Shown: positions 1-8,107 of the stretch, piece after piece | How the letters are laid out: the number at the start of each line of letters is the position of its first letter | How positions within the stretch are numbered: position 1 is the stretch's first letter | Source of the DNA: PALSA-1004 sp046715035 | Lineage (GTDB): Bacteria > Pseudomonadota > Gammaproteobacteria > Burkholderiales > SG8-41 | Assembly: GCA_046715035.1 (NCBI GenBank) | Contig: JBKJZR010000090.1 | Span: 1-23,659, forward strand | DNA length: 23,659 nt | Direction of reading: 5' to 3' | The notes under the pieces: model-generated | What the model was told of the DNA's origin: nothing | Database searches by the model: none | Seen by the model: only the letters and a program-made list of their open reading frames with translations | Made by a program: the position numbers and the translations under genes

Positions 1-1
1 C

Positions 2-2353
2 GTCGGCCGCAAGGGTGAGCAGGCCGACCTGCTCGACGAGCTGCGCGCGCAGGGTTTCGTGCGCGTGCGCATCGACGGCAAGGTGCACGAGGTCGACGCA
101 CTGCCCAAGCTCAAGAAGAACGCCAAGCACACGATCGAAGTCGTCGTCGACCGTCTCAAGGTGCGTCCCGAGGTGAAGCAGCGGCTCGCCGAATCCTTCG
201 AGACTGCGCTGCGCCATTCCGACGGCCGCGCCCTCGCCGTGGAAATGGACAGCGGCGCCGAGCACCTGTTCTCGGCGCGCTTCGCATGCCCGGTGTGCAC
301 CTATTCGCTGCCCGAGCTCGAACCGCGCCTGTTCTCGTTCAACAATCCGATGGGCGCATGCCCGCGCTGCGACGGCCTCGGAGCCATCAGTTTCTTCGAT
401 CCCAAGCGCGTTGTCGCCTACCCTCACCTGTCGCTCGCGTCGGGGGCGATCAAGGGCTGGGACCGCCGCAACCAGTTTTATTTTCAAATGCTGCAATGCC
501 TGGCGGGCCATTATGGGTTCGAGCTCGAGGCTGCTTTCGAAACCCTGCCGGCGCCGGCGCAGCAGGCCGTGCTCCACGGCTCGGGAAACGACAAAATCAA
601 ATTCAGCTACGTCGGTGAGCGCGGCAACAAATATCAGCGCGAACACCCGTTCGAGGGCATCATCCCCAACCTCGAGCGGCGCTACCGCGAGACCGATTCG
701 CTCGTCGTGCGCGAAGAGCTCGCCAAGTATCTCAACAGCCAGACCTGCCCGGAGTGCGAGGGCACGCGACTGCGGCGCGAAGCGCGCAATGTATTCGTCG
801 CCGGCCGCACCATCTACGAAGTGAGCGCGCTGCCGCTGCGCCAGGCATCGCAGTTTTTCGCGACGATCGGACTGACGGGAACCAAGCAGGCGATCGCCGA
901 CAAGATCGTCAACGAGATCATCAATCGTCTGACCTTCCTCAACGATGTGGGTCTCGAGTATCTTGCGCTCGATCGCGGTGCGGACACGCTCTCGGGCGGC
1001 GAAGCGCAGCGCATCCGGCTCGCCAGCCAGATCGGCTCGGGACTGACCGGCGTCATGTACGTCCTCGACGAACCTTCGATCGGACTGCACCAGCGCGATA
1101 ACGCGCGGCTGCTCGAGACGCTGCGCAGGCTGCGCGACCTCGGCAATTCGGTGATCGTGGTCGAGCACGATCAGGAGGCGATCGAGGCGGCCGACCACGT
1201 CGTCGATATCGGCCTGGGCGCGGGCGAGCACGGCGGCCGCATCATCGCGCAGGGCACGCCCGAGGACATCGCCCGGTCGGCGGAGTCCCTCACCGGTCAG
1301 TATCTGGCGGGCCGCCGCCGCATCGAAGTGCCCGGTCTGCGGCACCTGCCCGACGCCAAGCGGCTGCTGACGATCGCAGCCGCGTGCGGCAACAACCTCA
1401 AGCGCGTGACCGTCAAGGTGCCGGTCGGGCTGTTCGTGTGCGTCACGGGCGTTTCCGGTTCGGGCAAGTCCACGCTGATCAACGACACGCTGTTCAACGC
1501 GGCGGCGCGCCATCTCTACGGCAGCACCGCCGAGCCGGCCGCGCACGACGAGATCACCGGGCTCGACCAGTTCGACAAGGTCGTCAACGTCGACCAGAGC
1601 CCGATCGGGCGCACGCCGCGCTCCAATCCGGCCACGTACACCGGGCTGTTCACCCCGATCCGTGAGCTGTTCGCCGGCGTGCCCGTGGCGCGGGAACGCG
1701 GCTACGGGCCCGGCCGCTTTTCATTCAACGTCAAAGGCGGCCGCTGCGAAGCGTGCCAGGGCGACGGCGTGCTCAAGGTGGAGATGCATTTTCTGCCCGA
1801 TATCTACGTGCCGTGCGACGTGTGCCGCGGCCAGCGCTACAACCGCGAGACGCTCGAAGTCCATTACAAGGGAAAATCGATCAACGAAGTGCTGGCGATG
1901 ACCGTCGAGCACGCAGCGGGTTTCTTCGCGGCGGTGCCGGTCCTCGCGCGCAAGCTGCACACGCTCCTCGACGTCGGGCTCGGCTACATCACCCTGGGCC
2001 AGAGCGCCACCACGCTTTCCGGCGGCGAGGCGCAGCGCGTCAAGCTCTCACTCGAATTGTCGAAGCGCGACACCGGCCGCACGCTCTATATACTCGACGA
2101 GCCCACGACCGGCCTGCACTTCCACGACATCGACCTGCTGCTGCGCGTGTTGCACCGTCTGCGCGATCACGGCAATACGGTGGTCGTGATCGAGCACAAC
2201 CTCGACGTGATCAAGACGGCCGACTGGGTGATCGATCTCGGCCCCGAAGGCGGGGACGGCGGGGGCCGCGTGATCGCCGAAGGCGCGCCCGAAGACATCG
2301 CGCGCAACACGGCGAGCCACACCGGCCGTTACCTGCAGCGGGTGCTCGCCTGA
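2..2353 (+). CDS. uvrA: UvrA, excinuclease ABC subunit A (5'-truncated by window edge)
   Basis: DNA-damage recognition ATPase of nucleotide excision repair; it works as a UvrA2-UvrB complex on DNA. The reading frame is open from base 2, so the visible 783 residues lack roughly the first 160 of a usual ~940, including the first Walker A. Seen in the sequence: a first CxxC...CxxC zinc module (CPVC near 275 nt, CPRC near 360 nt), the first ABC signature LSGGEAQRIRL with Walker B VLDEPSIGLH, the second Walker A GVSGSGKST (around nt 1450), the second zinc module CEAC...CDVC, and the second signature LSGGEAQRVKL with ILDEPTTGLH. The gene ends with TGA at 2351-2353, 22 bp before the next gene. Family assignment is certain. 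The start and any SOS box lie outside the window. Confidence 0.98.
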   Translation, partial: VGRKGEQADLLDELRAQGFVRVRIDGKVHEVDALPKLKKNAKHTIEVVVDRLKVRPEVKQRLAESFETALRHSDGRALAVEMDSGAEHLFSARFACPVCTYSLPELEPRLFSFNNPMGACPRCDGLGAISFFDPKRVVAYPHLSLASGAIKGWDRRNQFYFQMLQCLAGHYGFELEAAFETLPAPAQQAVLHGSGNDKIKFSYVGERGNKYQREHPFEGIIPNLERRYRETDSLVVREELAKYLNSQTCPECEGTRLRREARNVFVAGRTIYEVSALPLRQASQFFATIGLTGTKQAIADKIVNEIINRLTFLNDVGLEYLALDRGADTLSGGEAQRIRLASQIGSGLTGVMYVLDEPSIGLHQRDNARLLETLRRLRDLGNSVIVVEHDQEAIEAADHVVDIGLGAGEHGGRIIAQGTPEDIARSAESLTGQYLAGRRRIEVPGLRHLPDAKRLLTIAAACGNNLKRVTVKVPVGLFVCVTGVSGSGKSTLINDTLFNAAARHLYGSTAEPAAHDEITGLDQFDKVVNVDQSPIGRTPRSNPATYTGLFTPIRELFAGVPVARERGYGPGRFSFNVKGGRCEACQGDGVLKVEMHFLPDIYVPCDVCRGQRYNRETLEVHYKGKSINEVLAMTVEHAAGFFAAVPVLARKLHTLLDVGLGYITLGQSATTLSGGEAQRVKLSLELSKRDTGRTLYILDEPTTGLHFHDIDLLLRVLHRLRDHGNTVVVIEHNLDVIKTADWVIDLGPEGGDGGGRVIAEGAPEDIARNTASHTGRYLQRVLA

Positions 2354-2375
2354 AGCGCAGACTGGGCTGCGCACC

Positions 2376-3647
2376 ATGAATCCGCGAGAACTCCTGCTCG
2401 GCAGTTTCCAGGCGGCGGTCACGGCCGCCGATCCGCTGCGTATTGTGCCGCAGTATCTGCCGCGCCCGCCGAAGGGGCGCACGCTCGTCCTGGGCGCCGG
2501 CAAGGCGGCCGCTGCAATGGCGCTTGCCGTCGAGCAGCACTGGCCCGCCGACGCGCCGCTCGAAGGCACCGTCATCACCCGCTACGCCCATGGACTGCTG
2601 ACCAACCGCGTAACGGTCGTCGAAGCAGGACACCCGGTGCCGGACGAGGCTGGCGAAACCGCCGCGCGCCGGATCCTGGACAGCGCCCGGCGGCTCGCGC
2701 GCGACGATCTGCTGCTCGCCCTCGTCTCCGGCGGCGGCTCCAGCCTGCTTTCGCTGCCGGTGAATGCAATCTCGATGGCCGACCTGAAAGCGGTCACCCG
2801 GGAGCTGCTGCGCTGCGGCGCTGCGATTCAGGAAATCAACACGGTGCGCAAGCATCTGTCGCTCATCCAGGGCGGTCGACTCGCGGCCGCGTGCAAAGCC
2901 AGAATACTCGCGCTGGTCATATCGGACGTGACCGGCGATGACCCGACCCATATCGGCTCGGGTCCGTGCACGCCGGACCCGACCACTTACCAGGACGCGC
3001 TCGACATCCTCGGGCGTTATCAGTGCGCTGTACCCGCGGCGGTGCGCCAGACGCTCGAGCGCGGGGTCCGTGGCGAGCTTGCGGAAACGCCCAAGCCAGG
3101 CGACAAAGTCTTTGCGCGCACCGAGAATCGCGTGATCGCCACCGCGCACCAGTCGCTGCAGGCAGGCGCGGCTTTCTTTGAAGCGCACGGCGTGCGCGCA
3201 GCAGTCCTCGGCGACAGCGTCACCGGCGAAGCGCGCGAAGTCGCGAAGGTTTATGCGGCACTGGCGCGTGAAGTTCGCACGCACGGGCTCCCGTGGCAGC
3301 CGCCCGTCGCCCTCATCTCAGGCGGCGAATGCACGGTCACGGTCAAGGGCAATGGACGCGGCGGGCGGTGCGCCGAGTTTCTGCTGTCCCTCGTCCATGA
3401 GCTGCAGGGAGCCGCCGGCGTGCATGCGATCGCCTGCGACACCGACGGCATCGACGGCTCGGAGAACAACGCCGGCGCAATCGCCGGGCCGGATTCGCCG
3501 GAACGCGCAACACGCCTCGGCCTGCGCGCCGAGCAGCTTCTCGCCAACAACGACGGTTACGGTTATTTTGCGGCGCTCGGCGATCTCGTCGTCACCGGCC
3601 CCACACGCACCAACGTCAACGACTATCGCGCGATATTGATCGCCTAG
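2376..3647 (+). CDS. Glycerate 2-kinase, type-2 (MOFRL/DUF4147 family)
   Basis: Cytosolic kinase of 423 residues, the normal length for the GckA/TtuD family, converting D-glycerate to 2-phosphoglycerate with ATP. Older annotations call the family hydroxypyruvate reductase. Visible motifs are the N-terminal LVLGAGKAAAAMA loop (residues 37-49), LVSGGGSSLLSLP (116-128), SDVTGDDPTHIGSGP, and the C-terminal MOFRL block with SGGECTVTVKGNGRGGR, DTDGIDGSENNAGA and VTGPTRTNVNDYRA. The start ATG at 2376 has no obvious Shine-Dalgarno, but homology begins directly after it. It follows uvrA by 22 bp, yet its likely partners are downstream: an aldolase and a solute-binding protein. Glycerate kinase commonly ends sugar-acid or glyoxylate breakdown via tartronate semialdehyde. 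That pathway link is an inference here. Confidence 0.93.
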   Translation: MNPRELLLGSFQAAVTAADPLRIVPQYLPRPPKGRTLVLGAGKAAAAMALAVEQHWPADAPLEGTVITRYAHGLLTNRVTVVEAGHPVPDEAGETAARRILDSARRLARDDLLLALVSGGGSSLLSLPVNAISMADLKAVTRELLRCGAAIQEINTVRKHLSLIQGGRLAAACKARILALVISDVTGDDPTHIGSGPCTPDPTTYQDALDILGRYQCAVPAAVRQTLERGVRGELAETPKPGDKVFARTENRVIATAHQSLQAGAAFFEAHGVRAAVLGDSVTGEAREVAKVYAALAREVRTHGLPWQPPVALISGGECTVTVKGNGRGGRCAEFLLSLVHELQGAAGVHAIACDTDGIDGSENNAGAIAGPDSPERATRLGLRAEQLLANNDGYGYFAALGDLVVTGPTRTNVNDYRAILIA

Positions 3648-3650
3648 CTG

Positions 3651-3666
3651 CGGCGCGCGCGCGCCG
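3651..3666. repeat. Perfect 16-bp GC palindrome after the glycerate kinase
   Basis: The sequence CGGCGCGCGCGCGCCG is fully self-complementary and begins 4 bp after the glycerate kinase stop. It could form a short RNA stem, but no T-run follows, so I do not call it a terminator. In GC-rich DNA it may simply be chance alternation of GC. Confidence 0.4.
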
Positions 3667-3674
3667 AGATAAAG

Positions 3675-3705
3675 TTGACGCTCAGCGCGCGGCAGTGGAT
3701 TCTAT
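3675..3705 (+). promoter_or_regulatory. Weak sigma-70-like promoter candidate before the aldolase
   Basis: TTGACG at 3675-3680 is a good -35 element, but the only AT-rich hexamer downstream, TTCTAT at 3700-3705, is a poor -10 at a 19-bp spacing. It lies in the 102-bp gap before the aldolase, where an independent promoter would make sense. This is weak evidence from sequence alone. Confidence 0.25.
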
Positions 3706-3749
3706 CGTCCGCGGGGACCCGCCGCGCCCAGCCCAAGGGAGTTCGCCCC

Positions 3750-4553
3750 ATGTCCGTCCAGCTCCGCGAGATCCTGCGCAACAACGTCAAGGAAAAGCTC
3801 GCGCGCGACGAGGTCGTCGCCTCCATGACGGTGCGCCTCGTGCGCAGCATCGAGATCGCGCGGATCGCGCGCACGGCGGGGTTCGATACGCTATATGTCG
3901 ACGTCGAGCACAACAACTTTTCGTTCGATACGACCGGACAGATCTGCATGGCGGCACTGCAGGTCGGCATCACGCCGTTCGTCCGCGTGCCCACGACGCG
4001 GCCGGAGCACGTTGCGCCGGCGCTCGACGGCGGCGCGCTCGGCGTTATCGCACCGCACATCCGTACGGCGAGCGATGCGCGCGAGGTGGTCGCCGCCGCC
4101 AAATTTCCGCCTTTTGGCGAGCGTTCCGCCGCGGGCGGCCTGCCCCACCTGCACTACCGCTCCTTTCCGGCCGCAGAAGCCAACGCCGCGCTCAACGACG
4201 CGACGATGGTCATCGTCATGATGGAAACGCTGGCAGCGCTCGACAACGTCGAAGACATCGCGGCGGTCGACGGCATCGACATGATGATGATAGGCACCAA
4301 CGATCTGACCGCCGAGATGGGCATACCCGGGCAACACGACGATCCGCGGGTGCGGGCCGCGTATACGCGCACCATCGCCGCCTGCCGCAAGCACGGCAAA
4401 CACGTCGGCGTCGGCGGGCTGGCGACGCGTCCCGACCTCGTCGCCGAGTTCGTGCGCCTCGGCGCGCGCTACGTATCGACCGGCACCGATCTGGCTTTCT
4501 TGCTTGCGGCCTGCACCCAGAAAGCCAAACAGGTGCAGGATCTGCCGCGCTGA
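3750..4553 (+). CDS. HpcH/HpaI-family class II aldolase
   Basis: A 267-residue metal-dependent aldolase that splits or forms 2-keto-3-deoxy sugar acids or 4-hydroxy-2-oxo acids, releasing pyruvate and an aldehyde. Start: ATG 3750 is preceded by AAGGGA at 3735-3740. The open frame extends upstream to 3675, but that part has no family similarity. Key residues seen are the DVEHNNF block with the catalytic-type His54, FVRVP with Arg79, the metal-binding Glu159 in MMETLAAL, and Asp185 in IGTNDLTAEMG, where most relatives read GPxDLS. Neighbours are glycerate kinase upstream and a Bug solute-binding protein 59 bp downstream. If the aldolase makes tartronate semialdehyde, the kinase would act two steps later. 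The exact substrate cannot be read from the sequence. Confidence 0.9.
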   Translation: MSVQLREILRNNVKEKLARDEVVASMTVRLVRSIEIARIARTAGFDTLYVDVEHNNFSFDTTGQICMAALQVGITPFVRVPTTRPEHVAPALDGGALGVIAPHIRTASDAREVVAAAKFPPFGERSAAGGLPHLHYRSFPAAEANAALNDATMVIVMMETLAALDNVEDIAAVDGIDMMMIGTNDLTAEMGIPGQHDDPRVRAAYTRTIAACRKHGKHVGVGGLATRPDLVAEFVRLGARYVSTGTDLAFLLAACTQKAKQVQDLPR

Positions 4554-4612
4554 GCCGGCGCGGTGGCACCACCATAATCCCGTCACGAAGGGCCAATGAA
4601 GGAGGAGCAGCG

Positions 4613-5602
4613 ATGGTCGCCACGCGATTGAAAACGCAGCCGGCAGCCTATGCGCTCGCCTGCGCATGCCTGGCATGCGCTGCGCACGCCACGGCCCAGA
4701 CGCCAACCTACCCCACGCGCAACGTGCAGCTCATCGTGCCTTACACCGCCGGCGGCTCGATCGACATCATGTCGCGCACGGTCGCGCAGAAGCTCGCGGA
4801 AATGTGGGGCAGGAACGTGGTCGTCGACAACCGCCCCGGCGCCAGCGGCATGATCGGCACCGAGATCGCCACCAAGGCCGAACCCGACGGCCACACGCTG
4901 CTCGGCCATACGTCTTCGTACCCCGCGACCGCCGCTGTGCGTGAAAAGCTGCCTTTCGATCCGGCGCGTGCCATCGTTCCCGTGGCGATGATCGCGAAGG
5001 CCCCGATGCTGCTCGCGATTCACCCGTCCGTGCCGGCGAAATCGGTGAAGGAGCTCGTCGCGCTCGCCAAAAAGAATCCGGGCAAGCTCAACTACTCGTC
5101 ATCCGGAACCGGCGGCAACAATCACTTTTCCGGGGCACTCTTCGCTTCTGCTGCGGGCATCAAGCTCACGCACGTCCCCTACAAAGGAATCGCGCAGGCG
5201 ATGATCGCACTTGCTTCGGGCGAGGTCGAGATCGTCATCGCCAGCGCGGCGGCGGTCAACCCGCAGCTCAAAGCCGGCCGGGTGCGCGCGATTGCCGTCA
5301 CCAGCACCGAGGCTTCACCCTTGTTGCCGGGCCTGCCGGCGGTCGCACAGGCCGGGGTGCCCGGCTACAGTTACCAGTTGTGGTGGGGGATCTTCGCTCC
5401 AGCGGGCATCCCCGCCGAGCGCGCGAACGCGATCAACGCCGCGGTCAACAAGATTCTGGCGGGCACCGAGATGAAGAAGTTTCTGGACAACGAAGGCGCC
5501 GAGCCATGGCCGCTGACGCCGTCGCAGCTCGTGGATCTGCTGCCAAAAGAAATCGAACGCTATAAGAAAGCGGCCAAGGAGGCGGGGATCCCGCTGCAGT
5601 AA
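4613..5602 (+). CDS. Bug-family tripartite tricarboxylate transporter substrate-binding protein
   Basis: A 329-residue periplasmic solute-binding protein of the Bug/TctC family, which captures carboxylates or other small organic compounds. The start is ATG 4613 with a strong GGAGGAG at 4601-4607. The same frame stays open back to 3695 inside the aldolase, but that stretch is Arg-rich shadow sequence. A signal peptide covers about residues 1-29 (Ala/Cys-rich core, likely cut after ATAQ). Family marks are VPYTAGGSIDIMSR near residue 43, DNRPGASGMIGTEIA near 77, EPDGHTLL, and HVPYKG in the second lobe. No TctA or TctB membrane partner is nearby, which is usual for the many orphan Bug genes of betaproteobacteria. 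Co-directional placement after the aldolase suggests it serves the same substrate. Confidence 0.95.
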   Translation: MVATRLKTQPAAYALACACLACAAHATAQTPTYPTRNVQLIVPYTAGGSIDIMSRTVAQKLAEMWGRNVVVDNRPGASGMIGTEIATKAEPDGHTLLGHTSSYPATAAVREKLPFDPARAIVPVAMIAKAPMLLAIHPSVPAKSVKELVALAKKNPGKLNYSSSGTGGNNHFSGALFASAAGIKLTHVPYKGIAQAMIALASGEVEIVIASAAAVNPQLKAGRVRAIAVTSTEASPLLPGLPAVAQAGVPGYSYQLWWGIFAPAGIPAERANAINAAVNKILAGTEMKKFLDNEGAEPWPLTPSQLVDLLPKEIERYKKAAKEAGIPLQ

Positions 5603-5633
5603 AAGCGCACAGCCGACGCGACCGAGCGTGCGC
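5601..5633 (-). terminator. Candidate terminator downstream of senB
   Basis: Read on the - strand, a 6-bp stem (GCGCAC 5605-5610 pairing with GTGCGC 5628-5633) with a 17-nt loop is followed directly by TTTT (complement of AAAA 5601-5604). It sits just beyond the senB stop in the 42-bp gap between two convergent genes, which is the right place for termination. The stem is short and the T-run is minimal. Confidence 0.35.
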
Positions 5634-5644
5634 AACGCGCGGCG

Positions 5645-6598
5645 CTAGCGGCGCGCCGCGGCGCGCAGCAGCGCCCTGACGCCTGCGCGCTCCGCGGCAG
5701 GAGCAAACAGCGGCCGGCGCTGCCGCACCGCCGCCTTGAGCGTGCGATAGTAGTCTTCGTCGTCGACGGCGCGCGCGATCAGCCGGGCCAGTGCGCGATC
5801 GTCGAACAAGCGGTAATAGCCGCGGTAATCCGTGCCGAGCATGCCCACGTTGCCCGATACCCGCGACGCCAGCACCGGCACGCCGGCGCGCGCGGCTTCG
5901 CAAATGACGTTGGCGCCCCCTTCCATGACCGAACTCACGACCAGCAGGTGACTGCTGGCAAGACGCCGTAAGGTCTGTGCGTGCGGCATGCTGCCGACCC
6001 AGCGATAGCGGGGATCGCGCGCCATCAGGCGTTGGGCCTGCGCGCGCATTTCCGGCGCGAGCGCCTGGCCGAGATGCATGACTTCGAGCGCGGTTAAGTG
6101 CGGCAGATGGGCGAGCGCGAGGGCCGCGCGAAACGGGTCTTTTTCGTCCCGCAGATGACCGATCACCACCACGCGAAAGCGGCGCTGCGGCGGATTGTGG
6201 CGAACGCGCACGTCAGCCGACTGGTAGATGACGCTCGTCTTGCCGCGCACGTGGGCAGGCAGGGCCGCCCGGCCCTGCGGCTGGAGGACCACGAGGCGCG
6301 ACGCGAAGTCGAGCGACATCCTGGCCTCGGCATGTGTCCTGATGTCACGGTAGAGATCGGTTCCCGTGAGCACGACCACCAGCGGACGATCGGGGTGCGC
6401 GGCGTGAAATCCCGCGATCGATGCATGGCTCTTGCGCGCGTGCAGGGCGATGAGCAGGTCGGCAGCATTGCCGTCCCATTGCGTGGCGATCCTCACGCGA
6501 TGGCCGAAGCCGCGCAGGAATTTCGCCCAGCGGTAGGCGGTGTGCTGATTGCCGCTGCGGGCACCGGCGATGGAAGGCGTGGCGATCGCGATTTTCAT
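5645..6598 (-). CDS. senB: SenB-like selenosugar synthase (TIGR04348-family GT-B glycosyltransferase)
   Basis: A 317-residue GT-B fold protein. In characterised selenoneine clusters SenB uses selenophosphate and a UDP-sugar to make a 1-seleno-sugar. Start: ATG at 6598 (MKIAIATPS) begins the typical GT-B beta strand. The frame is open 58 codons further upstream, but those codons run antisense through the start of senA and look like shadow. Motifs are GNQHTAYRW (residues 17-25), VVVLTGTDLYRDI (74-86), GHLRDEKDPFRAA (147-159) and the donor-binding block SSVMEGGANVICEAARAGVPV (222-242), the classic EGG..N...EA pattern. The name rests on family recall plus the divergent EgtB-like neighbour. A general glycosyltransferase role is the alternative, made unlikely by that context. 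Confidence 0.82.
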   Translation of the reverse strand: MKIAIATPSIAGARSGNQHTAYRWAKFLRGFGHRVRIATQWDGNAADLLIALHARKSHASIAGFHAAHPDRPLVVVLTGTDLYRDIRTHAEARMSLDFASRLVVLQPQGRAALPAHVRGKTSVIYQSADVRVRHNPPQRRFRVVVIGHLRDEKDPFRAALALAHLPHLTALEVMHLGQALAPEMRAQAQRLMARDPRYRWVGSMPHAQTLRRLASSHLLVVSSVMEGGANVICEAARAGVPVLASRVSGNVGMLGTDYRGYYRLFDDRALARLIARAVDDEDYYRTLKAAVRQRRPLFAPAAERAGVRALLRAAARR

Positions 6599-6641
6599 GG
6601 CAAGGCTGCTAGACTCGCGAGAACTATAGCAGAGCCCACGC
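6599..6641. promoter_or_regulatory. Compact divergent senB-senA control region
   Basis: Only 43 bp separate the two divergent start codons. The segment ACTATAGC at 6623-6630 gives a TATAGT -10 candidate facing senB and an overlapping TATAGC candidate facing senA. An 8-bp palindrome CTCGCGAG lies at 6614-6621. No clear -35 boxes are present, and neither gene has a good Shine-Dalgarno. If TATAGC is used, the senA leader would be only a few bases long. Promoter positions are inferred. Confidence 0.45.
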
Positions 6642-7937
6642 ATGAGATTATCCAGACCCGTCGATGCGGCACTATTGCAACAGGATCTCCTGTCGAGCCG
6701 GGCGCTCTCTACGCACCTGACGCGCGACCTGCAGGGCGAACAGCTGTTCGGGCCCCGCCTCGGCATCGTCAATCCGCCGCTGTGGGAGCTGGGACATCTC
6801 GCGTGGTTTCAGGAGCACTGGTGCTTGCGCCATCGCGAGGGCGGCACGCTCGCGGAATCGATCGTGCCGCGTGCCGATGCGCTTTACGACTCGGCGAAGG
6901 TCGCCCACGCTACGCGATGGGATCTGCCCCTGCTCGATGCTGCGCAGACACGCGATTACCAGGCGGCCGTTCTCGAGCGTGTGCTGCAGCGCCTGACAAA
7001 CGAGCCTGACGACACCGAGCTGCAGTACTTTGCGCAACTGTGCATTTACCACGAGGACATGCACGCGGAAGCGTTCCATTACACGCGCCAGACGCTGGGT
7101 TACGCCGACCCGTTTCCGGCAGTCGCAGCAAGTCCCGCCGCGAGCGCGCTGGCGAGTGCGGACGTCGAGCTGCGCGGCGGCGTCTTTGCGCTCGGCGCCC
7201 GCCACGACGAGGGCTTCGTGTTCGACAACGAAAAATGGGCGCACGACGTGCGCATCGACCCGTTTCGCATCGCGCGCACGCCTGTCACCAACGCCGAGTA
7301 CCTGGCCTTCGTCGAAGCGGGCGGCTACCTGAATCGCGATTGGTGGGACGAGGCCGGCTGGCGCTGGCGCGTGAGCGCAGACGCGCAGGCCCCGCACTAC
7401 TGGTATAGGCAGGGACCCTCATGGATGGCGCGCCGCTTCGAAGCGGGGATTGCACTGCGGCTCGAGGACCCCGTCATCCACGTCAACTGGCATGAGGCCA
7501 ACGCCTATTGCCGCTACGCGCGTCGCCGCCTGCCGTCCGAACCGGAATGGGAATATGCGGCCGCCTGCGATGCCGCTGCCGGGGTGAAGCGCCGCTACCC
7601 TTGGGGAGACGCGCCACCCGCGCCGGGGCGCGCCAATCTCGAAGGCCATGACGTCGTCGCCGCGAACGCCTATCCGGCGGGGGATAGTGCCGGCGGTTGC
7701 CGGCAAATGATCGGCAACGCGTGGGAATGGACGGCAAGCGCCTTCGCGGCCTACCCCGGGTTCGTCGTGGATCCCTATCGGGAATATTCGCAGCCGTGGT
7801 TCGGCACCCATAAAGTGCTGCGCGGCGGCAGCTACGCAACGACCCGCCGGCTGATACGCAATACGTGGCGCAACTTCTACACCCCGGATCGCAATGACGT
7901 TTTTGCGGGCTTCAGAACCTGCGCCGTCGATGACTGA
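6642..7937 (+). CDS. senA: SenA-like selenoneine synthase (EgtB-family DinB + FGE-sulfatase iron enzyme)
   Basis: A 431-residue non-heme iron sulfoxide/selenoxide-synthase-type protein. SenA couples hercynine with a selenosugar using O2, leading to selenoneine; EgtB does the sulfur version with gamma-glutamyl-cysteine or cysteine. Seen: an N-terminal DinB-like domain with iron ligands His52 (ELGHLAWFQ), His137 and His141 in HEDMHAEA, close in number and spacing to the three-His site of EgtB. A formylglycine-generating-enzyme-like domain runs from about residue 175 (VELRGGVFALGA) to the end, with TPVTNAEYLAF, LPSEPEWEYAA, GNAWEWTASAF, LRGGSYATT and NTWRNFYTPDRNDVFAGFR. The start is ATG 6642 with no upstream alternative. 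It is divergent to the senB-type gene, and this pairing is the reason for calling SenA rather than EgtB. An ergothioneine enzyme remains the alternative. Confidence 0.82.
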   Translation: MRLSRPVDAALLQQDLLSSRALSTHLTRDLQGEQLFGPRLGIVNPPLWELGHLAWFQEHWCLRHREGGTLAESIVPRADALYDSAKVAHATRWDLPLLDAAQTRDYQAAVLERVLQRLTNEPDDTELQYFAQLCIYHEDMHAEAFHYTRQTLGYADPFPAVAASPAASALASADVELRGGVFALGARHDEGFVFDNEKWAHDVRIDPFRIARTPVTNAEYLAFVEAGGYLNRDWWDEAGWRWRVSADAQAPHYWYRQGPSWMARRFEAGIALRLEDPVIHVNWHEANAYCRYARRRLPSEPEWEYAAACDAAAGVKRRYPWGDAPPAPGRANLEGHDVVAANAYPAGDSAGGCRQMIGNAWEWTASAFAAYPGFVVDPYREYSQPWFGTHKVLRGGSYATTRRLIRNTWRNFYTPDRNDVFAGFRTCAVDD

Positions 7938-8107
7938 ACGCGTCTACCCCTGCGGTACGCGCGCCGGTTCAACGGCTTGCGATGCGCCGATCGCCGACGC
8001 TGCACGCGATAAATATACTCGCGCGTTATAAGCAGAGCACCCGTTGTTCTTTCCGTTGCGCCGTGTCTTTCTGTACGCTCGCAACTCGCTGCGCGCAAGG
8101 GGGATCG

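Noticed and set aside
3695..4612. 306-codon upstream extension of the first Bug gene frame
   Set aside because: It lies in the second frame of the aldolase, is strongly Arg-rich, and precedes the true ATG that has a GGAGGAG site and a signal peptide.
6642..7937. Calling the EgtB-like gene simply egtB (ergothioneine)
   Set aside because: No egtA, egtC, egtD or egtE neighbours, and the divergent TIGR04348-type glycosyltransferase is the selenoneine partner. Kept only as the alternative.
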